In this document: in pieces, positions 1 to 7,861 of the stretch
Numbering within the stretch: the first letter of the stretch is position 1
Layout of the letters: each line of letters opens with the position of its first letter
Source of the DNA: JBJEFI01 sp051873875
GTDB taxonomy: Bacteria > Bacillota > Bacilli > Bacillales > Bacillaceae_G
Direction of reading: 5' to 3'
Length of the DNA stretch: 16,919 bases
Assembly: GCA_051873875.1 (NCBI GenBank)
Contig: JBJEFI010000031.1
Location: 1 to 16,919 of the forward strand
The notes under the pieces: generated by a model
Databases searched by the model: none
Seen by the model: the letters and a program-made list of their open reading frames with translations, nothing else
What the model was told of the DNA's origin: nothing
Made by a program: the position numbers and the translations under genes

Positions 1-54
1 AGCGCCTGCCTTGCACGCAGGAGGTCAGCGGTTCGATCCCGCTAGGCTCCACCA
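1..54 (+). tRNA. tRNA-Ala (anticodon UGC), 5' end cut off by the window
   Basis: This is the anticodon arm, variable loop, T arm, 3' acceptor strand and encoded CCA of a tRNA; the 5' acceptor strand and most of the D arm lie outside the window. The anticodon stem pairs bases 5-9 with 17-21 around a 7-base loop whose central bases 12-14 read TGC. The T arm carries the GGTTCGATCC core at 30-39. The sequence matches bacterial tRNA-Ala(UGC). A hairpin terminator follows 23 bases downstream, so this is the last gene of its transcript, probably a tRNA cluster or an rRNA-tRNA operon to the left. Confidence 0.95.
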
Positions 55-76
55 TCTACATAAAAAACGATTATTT

Positions 77-106
77 ACACTTAGAAGATTATCTAAGTGT
101 TTTTTT
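77..106 (+). terminator. Rho-independent terminator of the tRNA transcript
   Basis: A perfect 8-bp stem (77-84 with 93-100, ACACTTAG/CTAAGTGT) with an 8-base loop is followed at once by six T. It lies just after the tRNA and before the rocF promoter. Confidence 0.9.
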
Positions 107-121
107 GTTTTCTAATGAAAG

Positions 122-177
122 TGTATATTCATTCAAAAAAATGTCGAGTTGAACCAACGTCATTAAAAACTTATAAT
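122..177 (+). promoter_or_regulatory. rocF promoter with a possible ARG box upstream
   Basis: TTGAAC (149-154) and TATAAT (172-177) are separated by exactly 17 bases, a near-consensus sigma-A promoter. Transcription would start near 184, leaving a leader of about 27 bases before the TTG start at 211. Just upstream, 122-135 reads TGTAT-N4-ATTCA, nine of ten matches to the TGAAT-N4-ATTCA core bound by ArgR/AhrC arginine regulators, so arginine-dependent control is possible. The promoter is strong by sequence; the regulator site is inference. Confidence 0.75.
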
Positions 178-210
178 ATTCTTACTATTCTATCTTTAGG
201 GGGAGTAAGA

Positions 211-1104
211 TTGGAACGTTCTATTCACGTATTAGGGGTACAAATGGATTTAGGACAAACACGTCGTGGAGTAAATATGGGGCCAAGTGCAATAAGATAT
301 GCAGGATTAGTAGATAAACTTGTTGCTTTAGGTTATGACGTGAGTGATTTAGGAGATATTACAACAGCTTTACACGTAGAACATGAACATAATAGTCAAT
401 TAAAAAATATAAACGAAGTAGAAACAATTTGTACTTTATTAGCAGAAAAAGTAGAAAATATTGTTCTAGAAAAAGCATTTCCATTAGTTTTAGGTGGTGA
501 TCATAGTATTGCAATCGGGACAATTGCTGGATTGGGAAAACAATATAATAATCTAGGTCTTATTTGGTTTGATGCACATGGGGATGCAAATACACCAGAA
601 ACGTCTCCATCTGGTAATATTCATGGAATGCCATTCGCTGCAAGCCTAGGTTATGGGGATGAGAGATTAACGAATTTGCATGGCTATGCACCAAAGATTA
701 AAGCTGAAAATGTAGTAATGATTGGTTTAAGAGATTTAGATGAAGGTGAAAAAGTTTTTTTGAAAAAGCGTGGTATTAAAGTATATACAATGCAGGAAAT
801 TGATCGTTTAGGTATGCCAAAAGTAATGGAAGAAACGATTGCGTATTTAAAAGATACAGATGGTGTCCATTTATCGTTGGATTTAGATGGATTAGATCCT
901 ATTTATGCACCAGGTGTAGGAACACCAGTACGCGGTGGTATTACGTATCGAGAAGGGCATTTGGCAATGGAGATGCTTTATGAATCTGGGCTTATTACAT
1001 CAGCAGAATTTGTAGAAGTAAATCCAATCTTAGATGAACATAATCGAACAGCTGCTGTAGCTGTTGAGCTAATTTCTTCTTTATTAGGAAAGCAACTTTT
1101 ATAA
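211..1104 (+). CDS. rocF: Arginase (L-arginine to ornithine + urea)
   Basis: A cytoplasmic, Mn-dependent ureohydrolase that starts the arginine catabolic (Roc) pathway. The 297-residue product matches the usual length of Bacillus RocF (296 in B. subtilis). The metal-binding motifs are complete: GGDHS with H98, DAHGD with D121, H123 and D125, and SLDLD with D224 and D226. The SPSGNIHGM segment after the second motif favours arginase over agmatinase. I chose the TTG at 211 because AGGGGGA (198-204) sits six bases upstream, the family begins at this point, and the promoter (149-177) lies inside the longer open frame that begins at 97. The gene is monocistronic, with its own promoter and its own terminator (1113-1144). 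It is unrelated in pathway to the cdaA cluster that follows. Confidence 0.96.
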   Translation: MERSIHVLGVQMDLGQTRRGVNMGPSAIRYAGLVDKLVALGYDVSDLGDITTALHVEHEHNSQLKNINEVETICTLLAEKVENIVLEKAFPLVLGGDHSIAIGTIAGLGKQYNNLGLIWFDAHGDANTPETSPSGNIHGMPFAASLGYGDERLTNLHGYAPKIKAENVVMIGLRDLDEGEKVFLKKRGIKVYTMQEIDRLGMPKVMEETIAYLKDTDGVHLSLDLDGLDPIYAPGVGTPVRGGITYREGHLAMEMLYESGLITSAEFVEVNPILDEHNRTAAVAVELISSLLGKQLL

Positions 1105-1112
1105 ATAATGAG

Positions 1113-1144
1113 AGGTGAATCACTAAGATAGGATTCACCTTTTT
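1113..1144 (+). terminator. Rho-independent terminator after rocF
   Basis: A perfect 9-bp stem (1113-1121 with 1132-1140, AGGTGAATC/GATTCACCT) with a 10-base loop is followed by T residues to 1144. It separates rocF from the cdaA operon. Confidence 0.93.
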
Positions 1145-1240
1145 GTATTCTGTATAAAAAGCATATATAATCTACATAGTTAGGGAATAGTTTATTTTTT
1201 ATTAAATGATTTAATTTTTTTATTTTTGGTATGCTATAAT
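1143..1240 (+). promoter_or_regulatory. Two candidate promoters for the cdaA-cdaR-glmM operon
   Basis: Upstream candidate: TTGTAT (1143-1148), 17-base spacer, TATAAT (1166-1171); its -35 overlaps the T tail of the rocF terminator. Downstream candidate: an extended -10, TGCTATAAT (1232-1240), without a clear -35. Both would give leaders ending at the cdaA start at 1311 (about 130 and 65 bases). The elements are plain in the sequence; which one is used is not known. Confidence 0.6.
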
Positions 1241-1310
1241 GGAGAGTAGTTATGTAAGCTCTAAGATTTTCGTATTTGCATATAGTGCAAGTAGCAAAGG
1301 AAGTGTGAAA

Positions 1311-2138
1311 ATGCTGTTTGGGGAATTACCAGTATTTTTTCGGTATATTATTAATATTATTGATATTTGCTTAGTATGGTTTGTTATATATAAACTTTTG
1401 ATGTTGATAAAAGGTACAAAAGCGATTCAGTTAATCAAGGGAATATCTGTTATCGTTGTTATTTATGTAGTTAGTAAATTTTTAGGTTTTCAAACATTAG
1501 AGTGGCTGATGAATCAAGCTTTAACATATGGATTTTTAGCAATTATTATTATTTTCCAGCCTGAATTTCGTCGAACTCTTGAACAAATTGGTCGAGGGAA
1601 TTTGTTTGTTCGAAAAAGTATTAATAAAGAGCAGGCAGATAGTACGAAAATTGATGCACTCGTTCATGCCACGGAATATATGGCAAAGCGTCGGATTGGA
1701 GCGCTTATTACAATTGAACGAGAATTTGATTTAACGGATTATATTGAAACAGGGATTAACATGTCTGCGAATATCACATCGCAGCTTTTAATTAATATAT
1801 TTATTCCAAATACACCGCTTCATGACGGGGCAGTTATTATTCGAAATGATGAAATAGCAGCGGCGGCTTGCTATTTGCCTTTATCAGAAAGTCCATTTAT
1901 TTCGAAAGAATTAGGAACAAGGCATCGTGCAGCCGTTGGGATTAGTGAAGTAACAGATGCCCTGACAATTATTATTTCAGAAGAAACTGGACAGATTTCA
2001 ATTTCCCGAAGTGGGGAGTTATATCGACAGTTAGAATCTGAGGAATTACGTAAAATGTTGGTAGCAGCACTAATTGATGAAGATAAAACACAAACCTCAT
2101 CTTCTTTTTGGAATTGGAGGATAGGGAAAAATGGATAA
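1311..2138 (+). CDS. cdaA: Diadenylate cyclase CdaA (c-di-AMP synthase)
   Basis: A membrane-bound enzyme that joins two ATP into the second messenger c-di-AMP, which controls potassium and osmolyte uptake and cell-wall homeostasis. The 275-residue protein has three hydrophobic helices in about the first 85 residues, then a DAC domain with both catalytic motifs: D172-G173-A174 in PLHDGAVI and R204-H205-R206 in GTRHRAAVG. Length and sequence fit CdaA of B. subtilis (273 aa). I chose the ATG at 1311, with AAGGAAGTG at 1297-1305 upstream. An earlier in-frame ATG at 1239 overlaps a -10 box and adds residues the family lacks. The stop overlaps the cdaR start by 8 bases, indicating coupled translation with its regulator. 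Confidence 0.96.
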   Translation: MLFGELPVFFRYIINIIDICLVWFVIYKLLMLIKGTKAIQLIKGISVIVVIYVVSKFLGFQTLEWLMNQALTYGFLAIIIIFQPEFRRTLEQIGRGNLFVRKSINKEQADSTKIDALVHATEYMAKRRIGALITIEREFDLTDYIETGINMSANITSQLLINIFIPNTPLHDGAVIIRNDEIAAAACYLPLSESPFISKELGTRHRAAVGISEVTDALTIIISEETGQISISRSGELYRQLESEELRKMLVAALIDEDKTQTSSSFWNWRIGKNG

Positions 2139-3381
2139 ATTTATAAATAGCAGTTGGTTCCTTAAAATAATTTCGTTGTTGTTAGCTGTTTTGTTATATA
2201 TTTCTATTGCGGTAGAAGGGGAAGTTGGTAACCTTAATACAACGGGTTCTTTTTTTTCAGATGTTCCTGAACAAATTGAAGATGTAAAAATAACTGCCAT
2301 TTATGATTCAGAAAACCTAACTGTTTCTGGTATTCCTAGTGGTGTGGATATGACCTTGCAAGGTTCGAATAGTATTGTGAAATCAACTATTTTAGAAAAA
2401 AAATATGAAGTATATGTTGATTTATCCTCGTTACCTTTAGGTACACATACTGTACCATTAAAGTACAAAAATATTTCGGATAAGTTAAAAGTAAAATTAA
2501 AACCAGCACAAGTTACAGTGACAATACAAGAAAAAATCACGAAGAAGTTTCCAGTTGAAGTAAAATACATAAATAAGGATAAGATTGTAGATGGATACAA
2601 ACTAGAAGATCCATTAATAAAGCCTACTAGGGTGACTGTAACTGGTCCAAAAGAGACAGTTGATGACATTACATCTATTCGTGCAATTGTTGATTTAAAA
2701 GGTGTGAATCAAACGTTTAGTAAAAATGTGAATATTCGTGCTTACAATGATGATGGAGAGGAAGTTCCAATTGATATTGAGCCGAATGTTGTAAATGTAA
2801 CGATTCCAGTTGTTACACCTAGTAAAGTTGTTTCATTAAATGTGAAACAGACAGGAAAACTAAGCGACAATTTAGAATTAGTTTCTATTGAGGTAGATCC
2901 TAAAAATGTAACAATATTTGGTCCTTTGCATCAAATTAATTCAATTGGTTATTTAAATGGACCAGAAATTGATTTAAGTACGATTAAAGAAAGTACAGTC
3001 ATTGAAAAAGATATTCCACTAATAGACGGTATTGAAAAAGCATTACCGTCTAAAGTAGAAATTAAAATAACTGTACGACAAATAGAAAAAAAGACAATTA
3101 AAAATGTCCCAATTGAACTGACGGGTTTGCCGAGTGGATATGAAGCAAATTTTGTTAACCCAAGTGATGGGAAAATGGACATTACAATTGAAGGGGAAAA
3201 AAGCATTGTAGATTCTATCAATGCATCTGATTTTAAAGTGAATGTTAATGTATCATCTTATGGAGCAGGGCAGCACAAAGTGTCCCTTCAGATAACAGCT
3301 CCAAAAGATGTTCAGCTTGTTTCTAATTTAAAGGAAGCAACAATAGATATACAAAAACAGGATAATGAAGCTACTGAATAA
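2131..3381 (+). CDS. cdaR: CdaA regulatory protein CdaR (YbbR-domain protein)
   Basis: An extracytoplasmic regulator that binds CdaA through the membrane and modulates c-di-AMP production. The 416-residue product has one N-terminal transmembrane helix (about residues 9-27), then tandem YbbR domains to the C-terminus, visible as repeated segments such as VTVTIQEK, VNVTIPVV and VEIKITVRQ. The N-terminus MDKFINSSW resembles B. subtilis CdaR (483 aa), but the long Asn/Gln/Asp-rich tail of that protein is absent here. The ATG at 2131 overlaps the end of cdaA by 8 bases; GGAGG lies at 2116-2120. glmM follows 34 bases after the stop with no terminator between, so cdaA-cdaR-glmM should be one transcript. 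Confidence 0.93.
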   Translation: MDKFINSSWFLKIISLLLAVLLYISIAVEGEVGNLNTTGSFFSDVPEQIEDVKITAIYDSENLTVSGIPSGVDMTLQGSNSIVKSTILEKKYEVYVDLSSLPLGTHTVPLKYKNISDKLKVKLKPAQVTVTIQEKITKKFPVEVKYINKDKIVDGYKLEDPLIKPTRVTVTGPKETVDDITSIRAIVDLKGVNQTFSKNVNIRAYNDDGEEVPIDIEPNVVNVTIPVVTPSKVVSLNVKQTGKLSDNLELVSIEVDPKNVTIFGPLHQINSIGYLNGPEIDLSTIKESTVIEKDIPLIDGIEKALPSKVEIKITVRQIEKKTIKNVPIELTGLPSGYEANFVNPSDGKMDITIEGEKSIVDSINASDFKVNVNVSSYGAGQHKVSLQITAPKDVQLVSNLKEATIDIQKQDNEATE

Positions 3382-3415
3382 AAATAAGTAGAGGCTTTTA
3401 GAAGGAGAGAATGTA

Positions 3416-4758
3416 ATGGGTAAATATTTTGGAACAGATGGTGTCAGAGGTGTAGCAAATACAGAATTAACGCCGGAATTGGCTTATAAAATTGGTCGTT
3501 TTGGTGGATATGTGTTAACAAAACACCATCATGCACGTCCAAAAGTATTAGTAGGTCGTGATACACGTATTTCGGGTCATATGCTTGAAAATGCACTTGT
3601 AGCAGGATTATTATCCATTGGTGCAGAAGTAATGCGTTTAGGTGTTATTTCGACACCAGGTGTTGCTTATTTAACAAAGGCAATGGGAGCACAGGCAGGT
3701 GTTATGATCTCAGCTTCTCACAACCCAGTCCAAGATAATGGTATTAAATTTTTTGGTGAAGATGGATTTAAATTATTAGATGAACAAGAAGATGAGATTG
3801 AAGTATTAATCGACAAAGAAGAGGACGACTTACCACGTCCAATTGGAAAAGAATTAGGACAAGTGGTTGATTGCTTTGAAGGTGTTCAAAAGTACTTATC
3901 GTTCCTTAAGCAAACAGTTGAAGAAGACTTCACAGGATTACATATAGCATTAGATTGTGCTCATGGTTCAACATCATCATTAGCACCGCGTTTATTTGCT
4001 GATTTAGATGCAGATATTATTTCAACAATGGGAACATCCCCAAATGGATTAAATATTAATGATGGTGTTGGTTCTACTCATCCAGAAGCACTTGCTGCAC
4101 TTGTGAAAGAAAAAGGTGCAAACGTTGGTTTGTCATTTGATGGAGATGGTGACCGTTTAATTGCAATTGATGAAAATGGTGAAATCGTTGATGGCGACCA
4201 AATCATGTACATTTGTGCGAAGCATATGAAGCAAGCAGGTAAATTAAAACAAGATACACTGGTTTCAACAGTTATGAGTAATCTTGGTTTCTATAAAGCA
4301 ATAGAAAAAGCAGAAGTAAAAAGTGTGGTAGCTGGTGTAGGTGACCGCTACGTAATGGAAGAGATGCGTAAAGGTGGCTACAACCTAGGTGGTGAGCAAT
4401 CAGGTCATATTATTTTCCTAGATCATATTACAACAGGTGATGGCTTATTGAGCGCCTTACAACTTGTTAATATTATGAAAGCAACAGGGAAAAAATTATC
4501 TGACTTAGCTAACGAAATGAAGAAATACCCACAATTACTTATCAATATTCGTGTAACAGATAAAAACGAAGCATTAAATAATGAAAAAATTAAAGAAGTG
4601 ATTGCACAAGTGGAAAGTGAAATGAATGGTAACGGACGTGTTCTTGTTCGTCCGTCTGGAACAGAACCATTAATTCGTGTAATGGCTGAAGCACCAACAC
4701 AAGAAGAATGTGACGCATACGTTCATCGTATTGTTGATGTTGTAAAAGCGGAAGTTGG
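3416..4758 (+). CDS. glmM: Phosphoglucosamine mutase GlmM (3' end lost in assembly gap)
   Basis: Converts glucosamine-6-phosphate to glucosamine-1-phosphate, the second step towards UDP-GlcNAc for peptidoglycan. All four landmarks of the alpha-D-phosphohexomutase family are visible: the N-terminal GTDGVRG, the phosphoserine loop SASHNP (99-104, active Ser101), the metal loop DGDGDR (242-247) and the phosphate-binding RPSGTEP (412-418). AAGGAG (3402-3407) precedes the ATG. The visible part has 447 complete codons, and B. subtilis GlmM is 448 residues, so only a few codons and the stop should lie in the N run. A TAG at 4859-4861 appears in frame across the gap only because the gap is drawn as 100 bases, so it should not be taken as the true stop. 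GlmM is known to interact with CdaA, which fits the operon. Confidence 0.96.
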
Positions 4759-4858
4759 NNNNNNNNNNNNNNNNNNNNNNNNNNNNNNNNNNNNNNNNNN
4801 NNNNNNNNNNNNNNNNNNNNNNNNNNNNNNNNNNNNNNNNNNNNNNNNNNNNNNNNNN
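4759..4858. other. Assembly gap (100 N) between glmM and glmS
   Basis: Exactly 100 consecutive N, the usual placeholder for a gap of unknown length. It hides the end of glmM and nearly all of the glmM-glmS intergenic region. In Bacillales this region normally carries the glmS ribozyme, a GlcN6P-activated self-cleaving RNA upstream of glmS. Only 60 bases remain between the gap and the glmS start, too few to show the ribozyme core. They include a small hairpin, TCATG (4886-4890) with CATGA (4897-4901), and the ribosome binding site. Confidence 0.97.
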
Positions 4859-4918
4859 TAGTTTTGGGAACGTTTCTTTCTTTTGTCATGACTAAACATG
4901 ATAAGGGGGATATCAACT

Positions 4919-6721
4919 ATGTGTGGTATCGTAGGATTTAACGGAAAGATTGAAGCGAAAGAGATTTTATTAAAAGGACTAGAGAAGCTTGAGTATCGTG
5001 GTTATGACTCAGCTGGTATCGCAGTCCATACAGAAGCGGGAGTTCGTGTATTTAAAGAAAAAGGACGCATCGCCATGTTGCGTGAAGCCGTAGACCCAAA
5101 TGCAGTCGGTACTGTAGGAATTGGCCATACACGCTGGGCAACACACGGTGTTCCTAGTAAAGGAAATGCACATCCTCATCAAAGTGCAACAGGACGATTT
5201 ACATTGGTGCACAATGGGGTAATTGAGAACGATACACTTATTAAAAAGGACATGTTAGATCATGTTGAATTTGCAAGTGAAACAGATACAGAAGTTATTG
5301 TTCAATTAATCGAATACAATGTCCAACAAGGGATGGAAGTAGAAGAAGCATTCCGTAGCGCATTACAAACATTAAAAGGTTCTTATGCAATTGCAATGCT
5401 AGATAATGAGGATCCAGATGTGATTTATGTAGCTAAAAATAAAAGTCCATTATTAGTTGGTCTTGGAAATGATTTCAATGTTGTGGCAAGTGATGCCATG
5501 GCAATGATTCAAGTCACAAATCAGTTTATCGAATTAATGGATAAAGAAATTGTTATCGTAACGAAAGAAACATTAACGATTAAAAATTTAGATGGTGAAG
5601 TGATTGAACGTGCGCCTTATACAGCACAATTAGATGCAAGTGATATTGAAAAAGGCACATACCCACACTTCATGTTAAAAGAAATTGATGAACAGCCATT
5701 TGTAATTCGTAACATTATCCAAAAGTACGAAAATGAAAAGGGCGATATTGTTTTACCAGAAGACGTACGTGGCGCAATTTTAGATGCCGACCGTATTTAT
5801 ATCGTAGCTTGTGGCACAAGTTATCATGCTGGTTTAGTTGGAAAACAGTTAATTGAAAAATTAGCAAAAATTCCAGTTGAAGTCCATGTGGCAAGTGAGT
5901 TTTCTTACAACATGCCATTATTATCAGAGCGCCCACTATTTATCTATATTTCTCAAAGTGGTGAAACAGCAGATAGCCGCGCTGTATTAGTAGAAACAAA
6001 TAAATTGGGCCATAAAGCTATTACAATGACAAATGTCCCAGGTTCAACATTATCTCGTGAAGCAGCTTATACGTTATTGTTACATGCTGGTCCAGAGATT
6101 GCCGTTGCCTCAACAAAAGCATATACAGCTCAGTTAGCTGTATTATCGATTATTGCAGCGGATGTAGCCCGTGCAAAAGGGTTAGAAATTGGATTTGATT
6201 TAAAGAAAGAACTAGGTATTGTCGCCAACGCCCTAGAAACATTATGTGGTCAAAAAGAAGAAATGGAACAAATTGCGAAAGAGTTCCTAGCAACAACTCG
6301 TAACTGCTTCTTCATCGGTCGTTGTGAAGACTATTATGTATGTCTAGAAGGCGCATTAAAATTAAAAGAAATTTCTTATATCCAAGCGGAAGGGTTCGCT
6401 GGTGGGGAATTAAAACACGGTACAATTGCTTTAATTGAAAATGGTACACCAGTTATCGCTTTAGCAACACAATCTCATGTTAACTTAAGCATTCGTGGAA
6501 ACGTGAAAGAAGTAGTGGCACGTGGTGCAAAACCATGTATCATTTCAATGAAAGGCTTAGAAATGGATGGTGACACATTCGTTTTACCAGCAGTAAACGA
6601 AGCATTATCCCCATTAGTAGCTGTGTTACCATTACAAATCATTTCTTATTATGCAGCATTACATCGTGATTGTGATGTAGATAAACCACGTAACTTAGCT
6701 AAGTCGGTTACGGTGGAGTAA
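4919..6721 (+). CDS. glmS: Glutamine--fructose-6-phosphate aminotransferase (isomerizing) GlmS
   Basis: Makes glucosamine-6-phosphate from fructose-6-phosphate and glutamine, the committed step of amino-sugar synthesis. The product is 600 residues, as in B. subtilis. The start at 4919 is fixed by chemistry: the mature enzyme needs Cys2 as its N-terminal nucleophile (MCGIVGF), so the in-frame ATG at 4898 is rejected; AAGGGGGA lies at 4903-4910. The N-terminal glutaminase domain shows GIGHTRWATHG (67-77). Two SIS sugar-isomerase domains follow (about 285-420 and 455-590), with SQSGETADS and a C-terminal DVDKPRNLAKSVTVE tail that is highly conserved in GlmS. It is expected to be controlled by the glmS ribozyme, but that RNA would lie in the gap. 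Confidence 0.97.
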   Translation: MCGIVGFNGKIEAKEILLKGLEKLEYRGYDSAGIAVHTEAGVRVFKEKGRIAMLREAVDPNAVGTVGIGHTRWATHGVPSKGNAHPHQSATGRFTLVHNGVIENDTLIKKDMLDHVEFASETDTEVIVQLIEYNVQQGMEVEEAFRSALQTLKGSYAIAMLDNEDPDVIYVAKNKSPLLVGLGNDFNVVASDAMAMIQVTNQFIELMDKEIVIVTKETLTIKNLDGEVIERAPYTAQLDASDIEKGTYPHFMLKEIDEQPFVIRNIIQKYENEKGDIVLPEDVRGAILDADRIYIVACGTSYHAGLVGKQLIEKLAKIPVEVHVASEFSYNMPLLSERPLFIYISQSGETADSRAVLVETNKLGHKAITMTNVPGSTLSREAAYTLLLHAGPEIAVASTKAYTAQLAVLSIIAADVARAKGLEIGFDLKKELGIVANALETLCGQKEEMEQIAKEFLATTRNCFFIGRCEDYYVCLEGALKLKEISYIQAEGFAGGELKHGTIALIENGTPVIALATQSHVNLSIRGNVKEVVARGAKPCIISMKGLEMDGDTFVLPAVNEALSPLVAVLPLQIISYYAALHRDCDVDKPRNLAKSVTVE

Positions 6722-6740
6722 GATCGATATAAAGTTTTAT

Positions 6741-6777
6741 AAAAATCCTATTAGCTTCTAAGTTAATAGGATTTTTT
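6741..6777 (+). terminator. Rho-independent terminator after glmS
   Basis: AATCCTATTA (6744-6753) pairs perfectly with TAATAGGATT (6764-6773). The stem is extended by A-T pairs outward and runs into a T tract to 6777. It starts 20 bases after the glmS stop. Confidence 0.92.
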
Positions 6778-6780
6778 ATT

Positions 6781-7194
6781 TTACTAACGGTACAGTTTCT
6801 TTTAATAAACTCACTTATAATTATAATAGTATGAGATTAAGAAATAGGGGGATTTTTGTAACACCAGAACAAATTGTTAGAGAATTTTTTTAAAAGCTAT
6901 ACCCCTTTTCCCTTTTAGATGTGATTGTCTGAAGGGGAATTTTTTGTTGAAAAAGAAAATGAAAATCCAAAGTTGACAAGTAGATTAAAGAAGGGAAAAT
7001 CGGATGTTATTACTATTTAATTACGTTCTTTATAAATAGTAGAAAAGGTGAGGTTGAAAATATTTTTTATGTGGAAGCCTTGAAATGTAGTTAAAAACAT
7101 GATAATTTTGATAAATCAGTGTGTAGAGATATTGGTCTGTTTTATCGGCCAAAAATATATGTCTCACGATACGTCTACCATCTGAAATAGTTTA
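6781..7194. other. Intergenic stretch with possible gene remnants
   Basis: About 400 bases without a normal gene. Tandem TATAAT sequences (6816-6821, 6822-6827) lack a good -35. A short frame from ATG 6831 ends in a T7 tract (6885-6891) after reading VTPEQIVREFF, which resembles the start of a protein rather than random peptide. A second short frame (TTG 6925 to TAA 7018-7020) reads SEGEFFVEKENENPKL and so on for 31 residues. Both could be pieces of a decayed gene. A TTGACA occurs at 6973-6978 without a convincing -10. Beyond about 7020 I see nothing I can name. Confidence 0.3.
6908..6945 (+). terminator. Hairpin followed by T6, probable terminator
   Basis: TTCCCTTTTAGA (6908-6919) pairs with TCTGAAGGGGAA (6928-6939): 12 bp with two G-U pairs and an 8-base loop, followed by six T. 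It has the form of an intrinsic terminator but follows no intact gene. It could end a short transcript starting near 6830, or be a relic. Confidence 0.6.
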
Positions 7195-7209
7195 ATGGAG
7201 ATGATCAAT

Positions 7210-7707
7210 ATGCACGGTGAAATAAGATTACCGAGAAACGGAAAAGAATTTGCATTATTTTTAGGCATCATATCAATACTTTCAGTCAACATTATCGCAC
7301 CTCTTATTATGGGATTTAAATTTGGATTCAGTAAAGAGATGTATGTTGAAGCTTTACAAATCATTCCCTTTGTATGGATTTGTGTTATTTTACTAGTAAC
7401 ACTTGTTGTAAATCCAATTGTTAATAAGCTTGTACAAAAGTTTATTGAACCTACGGATGGTTTTAATGCAAGAGTATTATTCACGATCCTATTTAGTGTA
7501 ACGATTCTTTCTAGTTTACTGACAGTTATCGGATCATGGATTGGCATGAGAGAAATTAGTTTGGAGCCAATTCGAACATTCTTTTATGACTGGCCACGTA
7601 ACTTTTCCATCGCATTTTGGGTTGAAGTGTTAATCGCGCAACCAATTGCAAGATTTGCAATGAAAAAATTACATGTAAGCCAGGCACGTAAAATAGTAAA
7701 TGCGTAA
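7210..7707 (+). CDS. DUF2798-like small integral membrane protein
   Basis: A 165-residue membrane protein of unknown function with four hydrophobic segments (about residues 13-33, 47-67, 92-112 and 132-150). The order is two similar helix pairs, as in DUF2798-type proteins. The PRNFSIAFWVEVLIAQPIAR stretch near the C-terminus is typical of this group; its basic end would be cytoplasmic. I chose the ATG at 7210, where TGGAG (7196-7200) gives a usable ribosome binding site. ATGs at 7195 and 7201 are in the same frame but lack one. The gene stands alone, with a terminator after it. An 8-base TAGTTTAA at 7188-7195 resembles part of the sites around marR downstream, so shared control is possible but weakly supported. 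The family assignment is from pattern memory. Confidence 0.8.
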   Translation: MHGEIRLPRNGKEFALFLGIISILSVNIIAPLIMGFKFGFSKEMYVEALQIIPFVWICVILLVTLVVNPIVNKLVQKFIEPTDGFNARVLFTILFSVTILSSLLTVIGSWIGMREISLEPIRTFFYDWPRNFSIAFWVEVLIAQPIARFAMKKLHVSQARKIVNA

Positions 7708-7734
7708 TAATTAAATACATGAAAATTGGTATAG

Positions 7735-7769
7735 CCGACTGGTTTTAGTAAGAAATCAGTCGGTTTTTT
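7735..7769 (+). terminator. Rho-independent terminator after the DUF2798-like gene
   Basis: CCGACTGGTT (7735-7744) pairs with AATCAGTCGG (7754-7763), 10 bp with one G-U pair, then six T (7764-7769). Confidence 0.92.
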
Positions 7770-7774
7770 GGTAG

Positions 7775-7849
7775 GTTAGAGTAACTAATCTAACAAGACA
7801 GTTGTCGAAATTTAGTTAAATGATTATAATTAAATTAGTTTAACTAAAT
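7775..7849 (+). promoter_or_regulatory. marR promoter bracketed by two 13-bp operator-like sites
   Basis: The promoter is TTGTCG (7802-7807), 17 bases, TATAAT (7825-7830). Just downstream of the -10 is a perfect palindrome, TTAGTTTAACTAA (7835-7847). Upstream of the -35, TTAGAGTAACTAA (7776-7788) matches it at 11 of 13 bases. An 11-bp perfect inverted repeat, ATTTAGTTAAA (7810-7820) with TTTAACTAAAT (7839-7849), spans the -10 box. GACAGTTGTC (7797-7806) overlaps the -35. MarR proteins bind AT-rich palindromes of this size at their own promoters, so these are the likely operators. Confidence 0.72.
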
Positions 7850-7861
7850 GAAGGTGATGTA

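Noticed and set aside
97..210. N-terminal extension of arginase from a GTG at 97
   Set aside because: The extension begins inside the tRNA terminator, contains the rocF promoter, and has no counterpart in the family; TTG 211 has a good ribosome binding site.
1239..1310. Longer cdaA start at ATG 1239
   Set aside because: The ATG overlaps the -10 box TATAAT (1235-1240), and the extra 24 residues are not found in CdaA proteins.
2097..3221. Several 67-122 residue antisense frames across cdaR
   Set aside because: They are shadows of the cdaR coding frame, without ribosome binding sites or family resemblance.
4859..4861. TAG as the true glmM stop
   Set aside because: It is in frame only if the gap really is 100 bases, which the round number makes unlikely.
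4898..4918. Longer glmS start at ATG 4898
   Set aside because: GlmS needs Cys as the residue after the initiator Met; only ATG 4919 gives this.
7121..7160. Hairpin TTGGTC/GGCCAA near 7132-7152
   Set aside because: Only a 6-bp stem with one G-U pair, followed by A residues on the + strand; not a terminator or known RNA.
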